A DNA stretch of 64,000 nt, from positions 62,001 through 126,000 of the forward strand of contig CP064983.1 of assembly GCA_016699635.1 (NCBI GenBank), in the 5' to 3' direction. The translations under genes were made by a program, and so were the position numbers. The notes beneath the pieces were generated by a model that searched no databases, was not told the origin of the DNA, and was given only the letters and a program-made list of their open reading frames with translations. This document shows positions 16,586 to 27,215 of the stretch, in pieces. The first letter of the stretch is position 1; the number at the start of each line of letters is the position of its first letter. Source of the stretch: Bacteroidota bacterium. GTDB taxonomy: Bacteria; Bacteroidota; Bacteroidia; AKYH767-A; OLB10.

Positions 16586-19363
16586 TTGAAATCGTTTTTC
16601 AGGCTATTTATTGCCACACTTTTTGCAGGTTTATTATCAGCAGACCATGTTATGGCTCTATACTATCAATCAGTTGCATCGGGCAATTGGAATGCTACAA
16701 CTACATGGCAAAGTAGTGTAGCAGCAGGTGGTCCTTGGGCTCCGGCAGGCGCAACCCCCACATCAGCAGATCAGACTGTAACAATTATGGCCGGTACTGT
16801 AGTACGCATTACTACAGGTATTACGATTGATGAAGTAGTTGTCAGCCCGGGTGCAACATTAATTGCAAATTCTTCTGCTAATTTAATCATTAACAATGGC
16901 GCAGCTGTTGACCTAATCATTAACGGAACTTTTGTTGACTCATTAGGAGGTGCTGCAAATATTAATTTTAATGCCGGTGCTACCTGGCAAATAAGTGCCG
17001 GTGCAACAATTGTTAAATGTACTGTATCGTCATGCAATAACTGGCAGTCAAGTTACCAAGGCGGCATTGCTTCTATTCCTGCAACAGCCAACTGGATTTT
17101 CAGAAAAGTAGGTTTGTCTAATCCTTCTGTCAGTACAACAAATGGCGGAACTCAGGCATATTATCCCAATTTTATTTATGAAAATTATACTTCCACGCCA
17201 TTTATAACCGGGTCTTATGCCAATTCGCATTTTAATGGTTCTGCAAGCTATACTATCATTAAAGGTAGTATGGATATAGGTGGTTCAGGAACAAACTATG
17301 TCAACTTTACAAGTAATAACATCAACCCAACCATTGGTGTACAGGTAAGAGGTGATGTTATAATCCGTCCTGGAAATACATACAACAATATTGGTACAGG
17401 TACTGAAGTTTGGGGTGATGTTTATATGGATGGCACATGGAAATATTATAATGGTAATGGGCGCAGATTGGTTTTTTCAGGAAATGCCAACAGCACAGTT
17501 TGGGGGAGCGGCCATTTTCAGATTCACGAATTGACAATGGCTAAAATTCTTCCTGCAAGCATTACATTAAACCGTTCTTTGATGGTAGATTCATTGGTAA
17601 ACTTTAATTCAGGAAAAATTTATTCAAGTGCTACCAACCCATTAATTTTTAACGTAGGAGCAAAAGCAAATACTGTATCTAACAACAACAGTTTTGTAGA
17701 AGGTCCTGTAAGAAAATTAGGCAGTACTGCTTTTGTTTTTCCGGTTGGAATGGCAAATGATGTGCAGCCTGCAGGGCTATCTGCCTCAGGAGCACCATCA
17801 GATTCGGGTTTGTTTTGGACAGAAAATTTTAACAATGGATGTACATCGCTATGTGATGCCAATGGCTACAGTGGTTTTAATGGCGCATGGTCTGTTATGA
17901 ATTCCGGAACTAATGGCAACAGAGCAAATATGTTCTATGTTAGTTGTTCCGAAGCCAATAGACCCGTTAATACATGTGCAGGTGGTTGTGCTACCGGTGG
18001 CGATGCTACTTTGCATGTTGGAACTTCGCCTTGTGCAACATGCCTTATTTGTCCGACTGGTGATTGTGGTGCCATTTATGATACTTTAGCAAGTGGTGGC
18101 TTCGACCCTACAACTGACAAAAGAGCTGTTTCGCCACCAATTAATACTGTGGGAAAATCAAATATGTCTATTAGTTTTAAATACATTAATGTTGGCGATT
18201 TAAGAAGCCCTGCTTCAAGTACAGATAAGGCTTTACTTGAATATAGCGTAGATAATGGATTGACATGGACAGCATTAATAAACATTCCACGATCAAGTAC
18301 TGTAGGTGGATGTGCTTTATATAAACGCTGGACTGCCTTTGGCCCGCTTAATCTACCCGCTGCTTGTAATGACTTACCAAACTTACTTATAGGCTTTCGA
18401 TGGATAAATAATAACAATAGCATAGGTGCAACTATTAACACAAACGGTTCATTTGCTGTTGATGAAGTGAATATATCAGGCAAAAGCGCAGAGTCGTTTA
18501 CCACAGAATATTTCCACATAAACCCAACCGTAATCTATAACAATGTTGTAAATCCACCACTCGACCACGTAAGCCGGATGGAATATTGGTATATGACTAA
18601 AGAGATTGGTGATAAGAGAAAAATTACACTTTACTGGGATGGTAACAGTGGTGGTGTCACCAGCCTGCCCGACCTTAGAGTGGCACGTTTTAATGGTGCA
18701 TCATGGGATGATTTAGGAAATACAGGCACCACAGGAACTGCTGCTGCCGGTACAATTACTTCCGATTCAACTAAAGATTATGGACCAGTAACTTTAGCTT
18801 CTGTAATAGCATTACCCGGCAATCCTCTACCTGTTGAACTACTATCTTTTAATGGTAATCGCCATAATGATGAAATTAAACTCAACTGGCTGACATCTTC
18901 TGAATTAAATAATCATTATTTCACCTTGAAAAGATCGGGAAATAATTTACAATACACAGAGCTTGGCAAAGTAAATGGTGCTGGAACAACCAATTTACCT
19001 CAGCGTTACGATTATATAGACAGCAAGCCATTGCGCGGAATCAATTATTACAAACTTTTTCAAACCGATTTTGACGGCACCACAGAGGAAAAGGCCACAT
19101 TGGCAATTCGTTTTGATGCTTATGATGGCGATGTTTTAGTTCTGCCGGATTTTAATCATGAACAGGTATTGCTTCAGTTTTCCGAAAACAATAAAGAACC
19201 TGTAAACATAATGCTAATGGATGCAGCCGGGCGACTTATGTTACAAACTGTGTGTTCAGAGAGCAACACTTGCCGTTTATTAACATCTCACCTTTCAAGA
19301 GGTGTTTATGTGTTGCGCATGCAAACAGCAGATGGTGTTATAGTAAAAAGATTTTTCTACTAA
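16586..19363 (+). CDS. Large secreted surface protein with type A T9SS sorting domain
   Basis: The protein has about 925 residues. With TTG 16586 as start, the N-terminus reads as a signal peptide, KSFFRLFIATLFAGLLSADHVMA. An N-terminal G8/beta-helix-like part follows (GNWNATTTWQ, then GTVVRITTGITIDEVVVSPGATL, typical of layered beta-helix proteins). A Cys-rich middle (CNNGCTSLCDANG to CLICPTGDC) comes next. Then there is a segment PVELLSFNGNRHNDEIKLNWLTSSELNNHYF that normally precedes type A sorting domains, and a C-terminus VYVLRMQTADGVIVKRFFY. It should cross the outer membrane by the type IX system and be anchored at the surface. The binding target is unknown. Confidence 0.87.
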   Translation: MKSFFRLFIATLFAGLLSADHVMALYYQSVASGNWNATTTWQSSVAAGGPWAPAGATPTSADQTVTIMAGTVVRITTGITIDEVVVSPGATLIANSSANLIINNGAAVDLIINGTFVDSLGGAANINFNAGATWQISAGATIVKCTVSSCNNWQSSYQGGIASIPATANWIFRKVGLSNPSVSTTNGGTQAYYPNFIYENYTSTPFITGSYANSHFNGSASYTIIKGSMDIGGSGTNYVNFTSNNINPTIGVQVRGDVIIRPGNTYNNIGTGTEVWGDVYMDGTWKYYNGNGRRLVFSGNANSTVWGSGHFQIHELTMAKILPASITLNRSLMVDSLVNFNSGKIYSSATNPLIFNVGAKANTVSNNNSFVEGPVRKLGSTAFVFPVGMANDVQPAGLSASGAPSDSGLFWTENFNNGCTSLCDANGYSGFNGAWSVMNSGTNGNRANMFYVSCSEANRPVNTCAGGCATGGDATLHVGTSPCATCLICPTGDCGAIYDTLASGGFDPTTDKRAVSPPINTVGKSNMSISFKYINVGDLRSPASSTDKALLEYSVDNGLTWTALINIPRSSTVGGCALYKRWTAFGPLNLPAACNDLPNLLIGFRWINNNNSIGATINTNGSFAVDEVNISGKSAESFTTEYFHINPTVIYNNVVNPPLDHVSRMEYWYMTKEIGDKRKITLYWDGNSGGVTSLPDLRVARFNGASWDDLGNTGTTGTAAAGTITSDSTKDYGPVTLASVIALPGNPLPVELLSFNGNRHNDEIKLNWLTSSELNNHYFTLKRSGNNLQYTELGKVNGAGTTNLPQRYDYIDSKPLRGINYYKLFQTDFDGTTEEKATLAIRFDAYDGDVLVLPDFNHEQVLLQFSENNKEPVNIMLMDAAGRLMLQTVCSESNTCRLLTSHLSRGVYVLRMQTADGVIVKRFFY

Positions 19364-19367
19364 AGTT

Positions 19368-19839
19368 GTGAATGTTCTTTCTGAATTTATTCAACAAGAA
19401 AGTGGACAAAAAATAATCATAGCTCATCCTGAAAGCGAAGAAGAACTGAATCAGTATTATCAGCTCAGACATGAAATTTTAAGAGCACCATGGAACCAAC
19501 CTCCAGGCAGTGAAAAAGTTAATGATGATAATGAAGCGATTCATCTTAGTCTGCTGATTGATGATTTAATGATAGGTGTTTGCCGATTACATTTTAACAA
19601 TGCTGATGAAGCACAGATTCGATTTATGGGTGTAAAATCTGAATTCAGAAATCAAAAATTAGGCGATTATTTGATGGTTGCAGCCGAAAATATCTCTAAA
19701 TCAAACCATTGCAAATCAATTTTTCTGCAAGCACGAGTAAATGCAGTTCCTTTACGAACGTAACGGCTATCATATTGAAGCTAAAACATTCTTATTATTC
19801 GATACCATTCAGCATTATGCAATGAGAAAAAACATTTAA
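19368..19839 (+). CDS. GNAT-family N-acetyltransferase (one frameshift)
   Basis: This is a predicted acetyl-CoA-dependent transferase of about 157 residues. The fold markers are YYQLRHEILRAPWNQPPGSE, the strand IGVCRLHF and the cofactor-binding loop FMGVKSEFRNQKLGDYLM. The frame breaks near 19752. Adding one T to CCTTTACG gives VNAVPFYERNGYHIEAKTFLLFDTIQHYAMRKNI, the normal GNAT end. The start is GTG 19368, 4 bases after the T9SS gene, so cotranscription is likely. The substrate cannot be told. Confidence 0.85.
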
Positions 19840-19899
19840 TTGCTCGTGATTATTCACTTAAGGTAGCCATTTTACCCTTATTTTCGCGCAAATTTTTTC

Positions 19900-20886
19900 A
19901 TGCTTTCAATAGGAGTTATAGGCGCAGGCCATCTTGGTAAAATACATCTTAAACTTTTAAAAGAGTTAAAATCATATCAACTCAAAGGCTTTTATGATAA
20001 TGATGCTACCACACGCCAACAGGTTTCCGAAACTTTAGGAATAACAGCTTATGCTGATGCAGAGAGCCTGATTGCAGCTTGTGATGTTGTGGACATTGTA
20101 ACTCCAACATTATCACATTTCAAATATGCTATGATAGCTTTAAATGCAGGTAAGCATATTTTTATTGAAAAACCTATTACCAATACACTTCAGGAAGCTG
20201 AAGAAATGATTTCCTTGGCAGAACAAAAAGGATTAAAAATTCAGATTGGACATGTGGAGCGATTTAATCCTGCATTCGTTGCTGCACAAAGTAAAATTCG
20301 TCAGCCTATGTTTATTGAAGCACATCGTTTGGCAGAATTCAACCCACGTGGCACTGATGTGCCTGTTGTGCTTGACCTGATGATTCATGACATTGATGTA
20401 ATATTAAGTATCGTGAAGTCTGAAGTAAAACTGATTAACACCAGTGGCGTTTCAATCATCAGCGATACACCTGATATTGCAAATGCCAGAATAGAATTTG
20501 AAAATGGATGTGTTGCAAACCTGACTGCCAGTCGCATTTCCATGAAAAATATGCGTAAAGCAAGAATCTTTCAGGGCGATTCTTATATAGCTGTTGATTT
20601 TCTTAAAAAGAAAACAGAAATAATCTCCATGCGCAATACAACAGAAAATGAAAGTCCTTTTGCCATCATCATTGACCCGGGAAATGGTAAGCCAAATAAA
20701 ACAATTGAATTTAACAATCCTGTTGTAGAAGAAAGTAATGCTATAAAAGAAGAGTTAAGAACCTTTGCTATTGCAGTAGAAAATAACACCACTCCTATTG
20801 TCAGTGCAACAGATGGTTATAAAGCATTGAAGGTAGCCCATCAGATTATGGATAAATTGTCACAGCAAAAATTCACTGAGTCATGA
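19900..20886 (+). CDS. Gfo/Idh/MocA-family oxidoreductase
   Basis: The 328-residue NAD(P)-dependent dehydrogenase has a Rossmann motif at the extreme N-terminus (IGVIGAGHLGKIHLKLL). The family motif HIFIEKPITNTLQEAEEMI supplies the conserved EKP lysine. The catalytic region is VLDLMIHDIDVIL. Members act mostly on sugars or sugar nucleotides. The gene overlaps the next one, a lipoprotein, by 4 bases, and a polyprenyl-phosphate sugar transferase follows. A role in surface polysaccharide or lipid A-type sugar synthesis is therefore possible, but that is inference. Confidence 0.92.
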   Translation: MLSIGVIGAGHLGKIHLKLLKELKSYQLKGFYDNDATTRQQVSETLGITAYADAESLIAACDVVDIVTPTLSHFKYAMIALNAGKHIFIEKPITNTLQEAEEMISLAEQKGLKIQIGHVERFNPAFVAAQSKIRQPMFIEAHRLAEFNPRGTDVPVVLDLMIHDIDVILSIVKSEVKLINTSGVSIISDTPDIANARIEFENGCVANLTASRISMKNMRKARIFQGDSYIAVDFLKKKTEIISMRNTTENESPFAIIIDPGNGKPNKTIEFNNPVVEESNAIKEELRTFAIAVENNTTPIVSATDGYKALKVAHQIMDKLSQQKFTES

Positions 20887-21743
20887 TGAGGATTAAACTT
20901 TTAATCACTGTAATTTCAATTGCATCAATAATTCAAGCTTGCAATATCATTAATCCTGCCGAGCCTACACCTTCCTATATTCAAATTGATACAATCAAAC
21001 TCACAACAGATATAACTACGCAAGGAAGTGCATCACATAAAATAGTTGATGCCTGGGTATATGTGGACAATCAGGCTGTAGGCGCTTATGAAATGCCTTG
21101 TAAGATTCCGGTATTAGCATCAGGCCAACATACTATCTATATACAAGGTGGAATTTTACTGAACGGCATTAATGCCACACACCTGCAATATCCCTACTAC
21201 AAATTTGTTGACAAGACAGTAACCTTAAAGCCAGGAGAAGTTGTCAACATAGATAACCTTACTACAAGTTATATTGATAACCTTACATTTCCTTTAATGG
21301 AAGATTTTTCAGGGTTATTTTCATTCGAGAAAAGTGGTAACAGTCCTGTTGGCATGCTTGGCGAGTTTGATGCATCACAAGCCATGGAAGGTGGATATGG
21401 TGTTATACGATTGGATTCAGGCATGTATAATTTTGAAGTAAAATCTAAAGAAATGATTCTGCCGAACAACGGCACCAATGTTTTTTTAGAGATGAATTAT
21501 AAAAACTCTGCTCCTTTTCTTGTAATTCTGCAAGCTACTGATCCATTTGGCAATGTCATCAACAATGCCATTATTACATTAAATGCAAAAACCGATTGGA
21601 ATAAAATTTACATTGAACTAAAACCAACTATGCAGATAACTAGCTCCTCTAAACGTTTCAGAATTCTTTTTGGCATGCAACGTACTGATGCAAGTACTAA
21701 AGAGAGTTTTTACTTCGACAATGTTAAGGTAGTTCATAATTAA
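20883..21743 (+). CDS. Hypothetical lipoprotein
   Basis: The 286-residue protein has a lipoprotein signal (LLITVISIASIIQAC, lipobox Cys near residue 20). The body is beta-rich: an N-terminal part with DAWVYVDNQAVGAYEMPCKIPVLASGQHTI, reminiscent of a carboxypeptidase-regulatory or PEGA-like beta sandwich, and a C-terminal jelly-roll-like part with FYFDNVKVVHN. I do not recognise a named family. It is translationally coupled to the upstream oxidoreductase and precedes the sugar transferase by 28 bases. It is probably an outer-membrane component of the same pathway. Confidence 0.75.
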   Translation: MMRIKLLITVISIASIIQACNIINPAEPTPSYIQIDTIKLTTDITTQGSASHKIVDAWVYVDNQAVGAYEMPCKIPVLASGQHTIYIQGGILLNGINATHLQYPYYKFVDKTVTLKPGEVVNIDNLTTSYIDNLTFPLMEDFSGLFSFEKSGNSPVGMLGEFDASQAMEGGYGVIRLDSGMYNFEVKSKEMILPNNGTNVFLEMNYKNSAPFLVILQATDPFGNVINNAIITLNAKTDWNKIYIELKPTMQITSSSKRFRILFGMQRTDASTKESFYFDNVKVVHN

Positions 21744-21771
21744 AGTATAGTTACACAGAGTTTTATCAGTA

Positions 21772-23180
21772 ATGAATAAGCGCTTACAAGTCATCAAATA
21801 TATTATTGCCGATTTTCTGTCTGCATTGATGACTGGGCCCATGTTTTTCATTTATCGTAAAACTTATATTGAACCCGGTGACTCTCATTTTAGCAAAGAA
21901 CTTCTTGCCGATCCTAAATTTTTTACCGGCATTTTAATACTTCCGGTATGTTGGGTTTTATTTTATGCATTTCTGGGAACCTACAATAACATTTATCGCA
22001 AATCTCGATTGCGCGATTTGGCACAAACAGCACTTGCGTCATTAATCGGTGTTACTATCATATTCTTTGCACTACTGTTAGATGACACCATTGTTACCTA
22101 CAAAAGCTACTACAACACTTTTATTACCTTACTCATTATTCATTATAGCATTACAGTTTTTTTCCGGTTAATAATCACAACTATTACAGGAAACAAAATC
22201 AAAAAAAGAAAAATTGGTTTCAACACACTGTTGGTTGGAAGCAGTCAGAATGCACTACACATTTTTGAAGAGTTAGAATCACAAAAAATCAGTCAGGGAA
22301 ATAAATTTGTAGGTTTCATTCATGTTGATGAAAAAAATGGCGAATATCTGGGAGGAAAACTTCCTCACCTTGGTGGCATTGCTGAAATTCCTGAAGCCAT
22401 CAATAAACATCAGGTAGAAGAAGTCATCATTGCTATTGAATCGTCAGAGCATGAAAATATTGGCAGAATTATTAATGAGTTGGAAGACACTAATGCCATT
22501 ATTAAAATTATACCTGATATGTATGATATTCTTTCAGGTTCAGTAAAAATGAATTCTATTTTTGGTGCACCACTCATAGAAATTTATCCGCAACTGATGC
22601 CTGCATGGCAACAATATGCCAAGCGATTGATGGATATTATAGTATCTTTTGTATTCTTAATCCTACTCACCCCAACATTTATCATCACTGCACTCATAGT
22701 AATACTGACAAGCAAAGCCAGTAATTTTCAAGCAAGAACGGATTGGACTGCACGGTAATCCTTTCAACATTTATAAATTTCGCAGCATGTATCTTGACGC
22801 TGAATCCGTAGTATAAACTTTCAAGTAAGGACGACAGCAGAATTACACCATGGGGAAAAATTATGCGCAAGTTCAGGATTGATGAAACACCACAGTTTTT
22901 CAATGTTCTCATTGGAGAAATGTCGCTTGTGGGTCCACGTCCTGAAAGACAATTTTTTATTGATCAGATAATGCTTCACTCTCCGCATTACAGACACTTG
23001 CATAAAGTTCGTCCCGGAATTACATCATGGGGTCAGGTAAAATTTGGCTATGCAGAAAATGTTGGTCAGATGGTTGAACGATTAAAGTATGATATAATTT
23101 ATATTGAAAACATGTCGCTGGCACTTGACTTTAAAATACTTTTTTTACACTGTAAAAATTATTTTTCAGGGGCGCGGTAA
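21772..23180 (+). CDS. Polyprenyl-phosphate sugar phosphotransferase, exopolysaccharide type (frameshifts)
   Basis: This enzyme transfers a hexose-1-phosphate to undecaprenyl phosphate, starting surface polysaccharide synthesis at the inner membrane. The N-terminal half has several membrane helices (IIADFLSALMTGPMFFIY, FTGILILPVCWVLFYAFL, and others) and a Rossmann-like segment (FNTLLVGSSQNALHIFEEL). The catalytic C-terminal domain has KRLMDIIVSFVFLILLTP, FRIDETPQFFNVLIGEMSLV and GPRPERQFFIDQ. Frame breaks lie near 22715 (GCC where GGCCC is expected, giving SKGPVIFKQERIGLHGNPF) and near 22813. The total of about 470 residues is normal for the WbaP/WcaJ-like family. The sugar substrate is unknown. 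Confidence 0.9.
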
Positions 23181-23246
23181 ATAATGCTAATAACAATTTA
23201 ACATCAAAAAATATTTTCAAACTACAAACCTTAAATAAAAAATTTC

Positions 23247-24138
23247 ATGATAAAGCATATTGCAGTAATCGGATCGGGAACAATGGGAAATGGTATAGCG
23301 CATGTATGTGCACAATATGGAAACACCGTTTCGCTGATAGACATTTCTGAAGCGTCATTAGAAAAAGCTATCAAAACCATTACAGGAAACTTCGACCGTA
23401 TGGTAACAAAAGGAATTGTGACTACAGCAGATAAAGATGCAGCAATACAACGCATAACTACTTACACCAAATTGTCTGATGGAGTTAAAAATGCAGACCT
23501 TATTATTGAAGCAGCTTCAGAAAACGAAAGCATAAAACTTGGCATATTTAAAGAGTTAGACAGCGTTTGCAAAGCCGATGCTATTTTAGCAACAAACACT
23601 TCTTCAATTTCAATAACAAAAATTGCATCTGTAACCAAAAGACCTGATAAAGTTATTGGAATGCATTTTATGAATCCCGTACCTGTGATGAAACTTATTG
23701 AAGTTATTCGTGGGTATAAAACAAGTGATGAAGTAACAAAGATAATTTTTGATCTGTCAGGTAAACTCAATAAAATTCCTGTTGAAGTAAATGACTATCC
23801 CGGATTTATTGCCAACAGAATTTTAATGCCAATGATTAACGAAGCTATCTATTCACTTTACGAAGGTGTTGCCGGAGTGCATGAAATTGATGAGGTAATG
23901 AAATTAGGTATGGCACATCCTGGTACCGTTGCAATTGGCCGATTTTATAGGCCTTGATGTTTGCCTTGCTATTTTACGTGTATTGCATGATGGTTTTGGA
24001 AATCCTAAATATGCACCATGCCCGTTATTAGTAAATATGGTTACAGCAGGTAACTTAGGTAAAAAATCAGGTGTAGGTTTTTATGATTACTCATCAGGTG
24101 GAAAAGACCTTGTTGTAGCTGCAACATTTCAGAAATAA
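23247..24138 (+). CDS. 3-hydroxybutyryl-CoA (3-hydroxyacyl-CoA) dehydrogenase (one frameshift)
   Basis: This NAD(P)-dependent enzyme of short-chain acyl-CoA metabolism has the Rossmann motif IGSGTMGNGIAHVCAQYG. It also has the family motif DLIIEAASENESIKLGIF, the region ILATNTSSISIT and the catalytic GMHFMNPVPVMKLIEVI. The C-terminal helical domain has NDYPGFIANRILMPMINEAIYSL. The frame breaks near 23925, where AHP-MGPLQLADFIGLD is expected; the C-terminus then continues in another frame to 24138 (KKSGVGFYDYS). The total of about 297 residues is typical. A thiolase at 56493-57698 could act in the same chemistry but is far away. Confidence 0.93.
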
Positions 24139-25313
24139 ATGGCACTACCCTATCCTGAAGTCCGTTTAAAAAAAGGGAAAAGAAAAAAGTGTATTAAATT
24201 TCCATCCCTGGATTTTTTCTGGTGCTTTGGAAAAAATGCCTGCTCAACTTAATAATGGTGATGCCGTGACGCTACTTTCACATCAGGGTGAAATACTTGG
24301 CACAGGACTGTTTCATCATTCAAGTATTGCTGTCAGACTTCTTGCTTTTTCTAAAGTTGAATTGAATGCTGCATTCTGGTTTCAAAAATTATCCAATGCC
24401 TTGCAACTAAGGAAAAACATTCATTTGTTTAACAATAAACAAACCACAGCATATCGTTTGGTACATGGCGAAGGCGATGGACAATCAGGATTAATTATTG
24501 ACATTTATGGCGATTGTGCAGTGATACAATGCCACATAAAAGGAATGTTTAGGCATCGTGTTATGATAGCTGAAGCGTTAGATAAAATTTTCAATCAATC
24601 ACTAAACACCATTTATGATAAGAGCGAAGATTCATTTTTTGAAAACAATGAGGACAGATTCCTTAAAGGCGAAAAGCAATCGGAAGTAATAAGAGAAAAC
24701 GGACATCAGTTTTATGTAAACTGGTTTGAAGGTCAGAAAACAGGATTTTTTATTGATCAGCGTGAGAACAGAAAACTGTTAGGTAATTATTGTGACGGAA
24801 AAAAATGTAATCAACCTTTTTGCTTATTCAGGAGGTTTCTCCATTTATGCATTAAAGTCAGGTGCTGCAATGGTTCATTCTGTTGACAGTTCTATTCGTG
24901 CAGAAAATTGGGCAAATCAAAATGTTCAGTTAAACGATGCTATTAATCATCAATTTTTTTGTAACGATGTATTTACATTTCTGAAAGAAACAAAAAGCAC
25001 TTATCAGGTTTGGGTAGTTGACCCACCTGCATTTGCCAAGCGGCTTGATGCTGTTAGAAATGCTATGATAGGCTATCGGAATCTGAACACTGCTGTTTTT
25101 CGCAAAGCACCTGCAGGAAGTATCATTTTCACCTTCTCTTGCTCGCAGGCTGTTGATGCATTAACCTTCAGGAAAGTAATTTTTCAGAGTGCAAAAGAAG
25201 CACAAAGGCAGATAAAAATCCTGCACATACTTTCTCAACCTGCCGACCATCCTGTTTCAGTTTTTCATCCCGAAGGCGAATACCTAAAAGGTTTAGTTTT
25301 GTATGTAGAATAG
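24139..25313 (+). CDS. Class I SAM-dependent rRNA methyltransferase, RlmI-like (two frameshifts)
   Basis: This is a predicted 23S rRNA cytosine-5 methyltransferase of about 390 residues. It starts at ATG 24139 directly after the dehydrogenase stop (MALPYPEVRLKKGKEKSVLNFHPW after repair). An N-terminal PUA domain runs through DAVTLLSHQGEILGTGLF. The middle domain is TAYRLVHGEGDGQSGLIIDIY. The catalytic domain has TGFFIDQRENRKLL, VINLFAYSGGFSIYALK and the motif VWVVDPPAFAKR. Frame breaks lie in the A-rich stretch near 24185 (one extra A) and near 24797 (A run). Both look like homopolymer errors. Confidence 0.88.
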
Positions 25314-25344
25314 CACCATTTTAATTTAATCACATTAAGTCAAT

Positions 25345-26157
25345 ATGCTTGAGAATATACCACAGTTAAAACATACAGCTTCAGAAAATTTTTTTCTTAT
25401 GGCCGGACCATGTATTGTTGAATCGGAACAGATGTGTATGGACATTGCAGGAACAGTGAAAGAAATTACTGACAGACTTCAGATTCCATATATCTTTAAA
25501 GCAAGTTTCAGAAAAGCCAACCGCTCAAGACTTGATTCATTTACCGGCATTGGCGATGTTCCTTCTCTTGAAATACTGCGTAAAGTCCGGGAGCGTTATC
25601 AGCTACCTGTTGTTACCGATATTCACGAAAGCCACGAGGCTGCACTTGCAGCAGATTATGTTGATGTACTACAGATTCCAGCATTTCTTTGTCGCCAGAC
25701 AGAATTGTTGGTGGCAGCAGCACGAACTGGAAAAACTGTTAACGTAAAAAAAGGACAATTTCTTTCTCCCGAATCTATGAAGTTTGCCATAGATAAAATT
25801 CGACAATCAGGCAACAATCAGGTAATGGTTACCGAGCGCGGCACCATGCTTGGCTATGGAGATTTAGTGGTTGACATGCGTGGTATTCCTGAAATGAAAA
25901 AATTTAATGTACCGGTCGTAATGGACGTTACTCATTCATTGCAACAGCCCAATCAGTCATCCGGTGTAACAGGAGGTAAACCTGAACTTATCAGCACTAT
26001 TGCCCGTGCTGCAATGGCTGCCGGTGCCGATGGAATTTTTATTGAAACGCATCCAAACCCGGCCAAAGCATTGAGTGATGGTGCCAATATGCTACGTCTC
26101 GACCTGCTTGAAAAACTTTTAGTTTCATTACTAAAAGTGCAGCAGGCTGTTCGCTGA
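25345..26157 (+). CDS. kdsA: 3-deoxy-8-phosphooctulonate (KDO-8-P) synthase
   Basis: The enzyme condenses phosphoenolpyruvate with arabinose-5-phosphate to make KDO-8-phosphate for lipopolysaccharide inner core. The 270-residue protein has the family motifs LMAGPCIVESEQM, FKASFRKANRSRLDSFTG and VTDIHESHEA. Further motifs are VLQIPAFLCRQTELL, VNVKKGQFLSPESM and ADGIFIETHPNPAKALSDG. The frame is intact and the length typical. It sits 31 bases after the RlmI-like gene on the same strand. Confidence 0.97.
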   Translation: MLENIPQLKHTASENFFLMAGPCIVESEQMCMDIAGTVKEITDRLQIPYIFKASFRKANRSRLDSFTGIGDVPSLEILRKVRERYQLPVVTDIHESHEAALAADYVDVLQIPAFLCRQTELLVAAARTGKTVNVKKGQFLSPESMKFAIDKIRQSGNNQVMVTERGTMLGYGDLVVDMRGIPEMKKFNVPVVMDVTHSLQQPNQSSGVTGGKPELISTIARAAMAAGADGIFIETHPNPAKALSDGANMLRLDLLEKLLVSLLKVQQAVR

Positions 26158-26316
26158 TGTGATATGACTGCATAACACATTATCTTTTTGTCTTTTTTCC
26201 AATCTTAGATTTGGACAATTGTATTTTTATTTCATACTTTACATCGCCATTTATACAATAGATTAAGAAAAAGTGGCAAGTGAAAGTAAAACAATGATCA
26301 TATCAACACAGATACA

Positions 26317-26988
26317 ATGAACAGCAAGCTGATTATATTTATTGTTATATCAGCAGTTCATCTTGTTGCTCACCTTATGGCCTTTCAGTGGTTGGTATTT
26401 ATCACCAAGCCATTATTGATGCCCATATTGCTTTGGTATTTTACAGAAGGTTTAAGTTTTGGCAAATTAACACTCATTCAAAAACGCATGATTACAGCGC
26501 TCACTTTGGCATGGATTGGCGACATTGTAAATCTTTACAGTCAAATCAATCATTGGATATTTATGGCAGGTGTAATTATTTTTCTTGCAATGCAGATTAT
26601 GTATATCATTATTTGCTTTTATCTTATTCGCTTTAAACAAATCAATCAGCTATATTTCATCTTCAGCACCTTATTATTTATTGCTTACGGCAGTGCGTTG
26701 CTCTGGATATTACTGCCACATCTGAATGAGCTTACCATTCCGGTATTAATTTATGCATCTGCTCTTACATTAACCGGAATTGCTTCAGCATTGACAAAAG
26801 ATCAACTACCTCGAAATGTTTTTTATTGTTTACTGACAGGCACATTACTTTACATGACTACTGACAGTTTGGATGCCATCAATAATTTTAAAGCCTCTTT
26901 CCCTTATGCAGCTTTCTGGATTGCACTCACCTATCTTTCAGCACAAATGTTGATTACAATTGCAGTAAAGAAAATAAAAACAATTTAG
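26317..26988 (+). CDS. YhhN-family membrane protein (lysoplasmalogenase-like)
   Basis: The 223-residue polytopic protein has about eight hydrophobic segments (LIIFIVISAVHLVAHLMAF, ITALTLAWIGDIVNLY, GVIIFLAMQIMYIIICFYLI, and others). The pattern KPLLMPILLWYF near residue 31, ALTLAWIGDIVNL near 62, and a late TDSLDAINNF matches the YhhN/TMEM86 family. Animal members hydrolyse lysoplasmalogens; bacterial roles are unclear. The 160 bases upstream contain no gene I can support. A stretch of short tandem words (such as GAAATTAGGT twice) follows at 26989-27130 and is non-coding. Confidence 0.82.
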   Translation: MNSKLIIFIVISAVHLVAHLMAFQWLVFITKPLLMPILLWYFTEGLSFGKLTLIQKRMITALTLAWIGDIVNLYSQINHWIFMAGVIIFLAMQIMYIIICFYLIRFKQINQLYFIFSTLLFIAYGSALLWILLPHLNELTIPVLIYASALTLTGIASALTKDQLPRNVFYCLLTGTLLYMTTDSLDAINNFKASFPYAAFWIALTYLSAQMLITIAVKKIKTI

Positions 26989-27176
26989 AGTGATGAAGCG
27001 TGGAGTGAAAAGTGATGAAGTGTGAAGGAGCCTAGTGAATCAGATAATTTGATAATTCCGAATTCATTTATGTGATGAGGCAATTATTTGAAATTAGGTG
27101 AAATTAGGTGATGAAAAAAAACTTAGGCTTTAGCATGAAGAATAGAAGTGCAATCTCTCCACCAAAAACTCTTTTC

Positions 27177-27215
27177 AATTGATAATTCTGAACTCTACAT
27201 TCAGAATTATCAATT
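27177..27215. terminator. Perfect 16-bp inverted repeat between the convergent yhhN-like and nusB genes
   Basis: The arms AATTGATAATTCTGAA (27177-27192) and TTCAGAATTATCAATT (27200-27215) are perfectly complementary around a 7-base loop. The right arm includes the nusB stop codon (27210-27212). The AT-rich stem lacks a strong T run, but its place between convergent genes suits a bidirectional transcription end. Confidence 0.6.
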
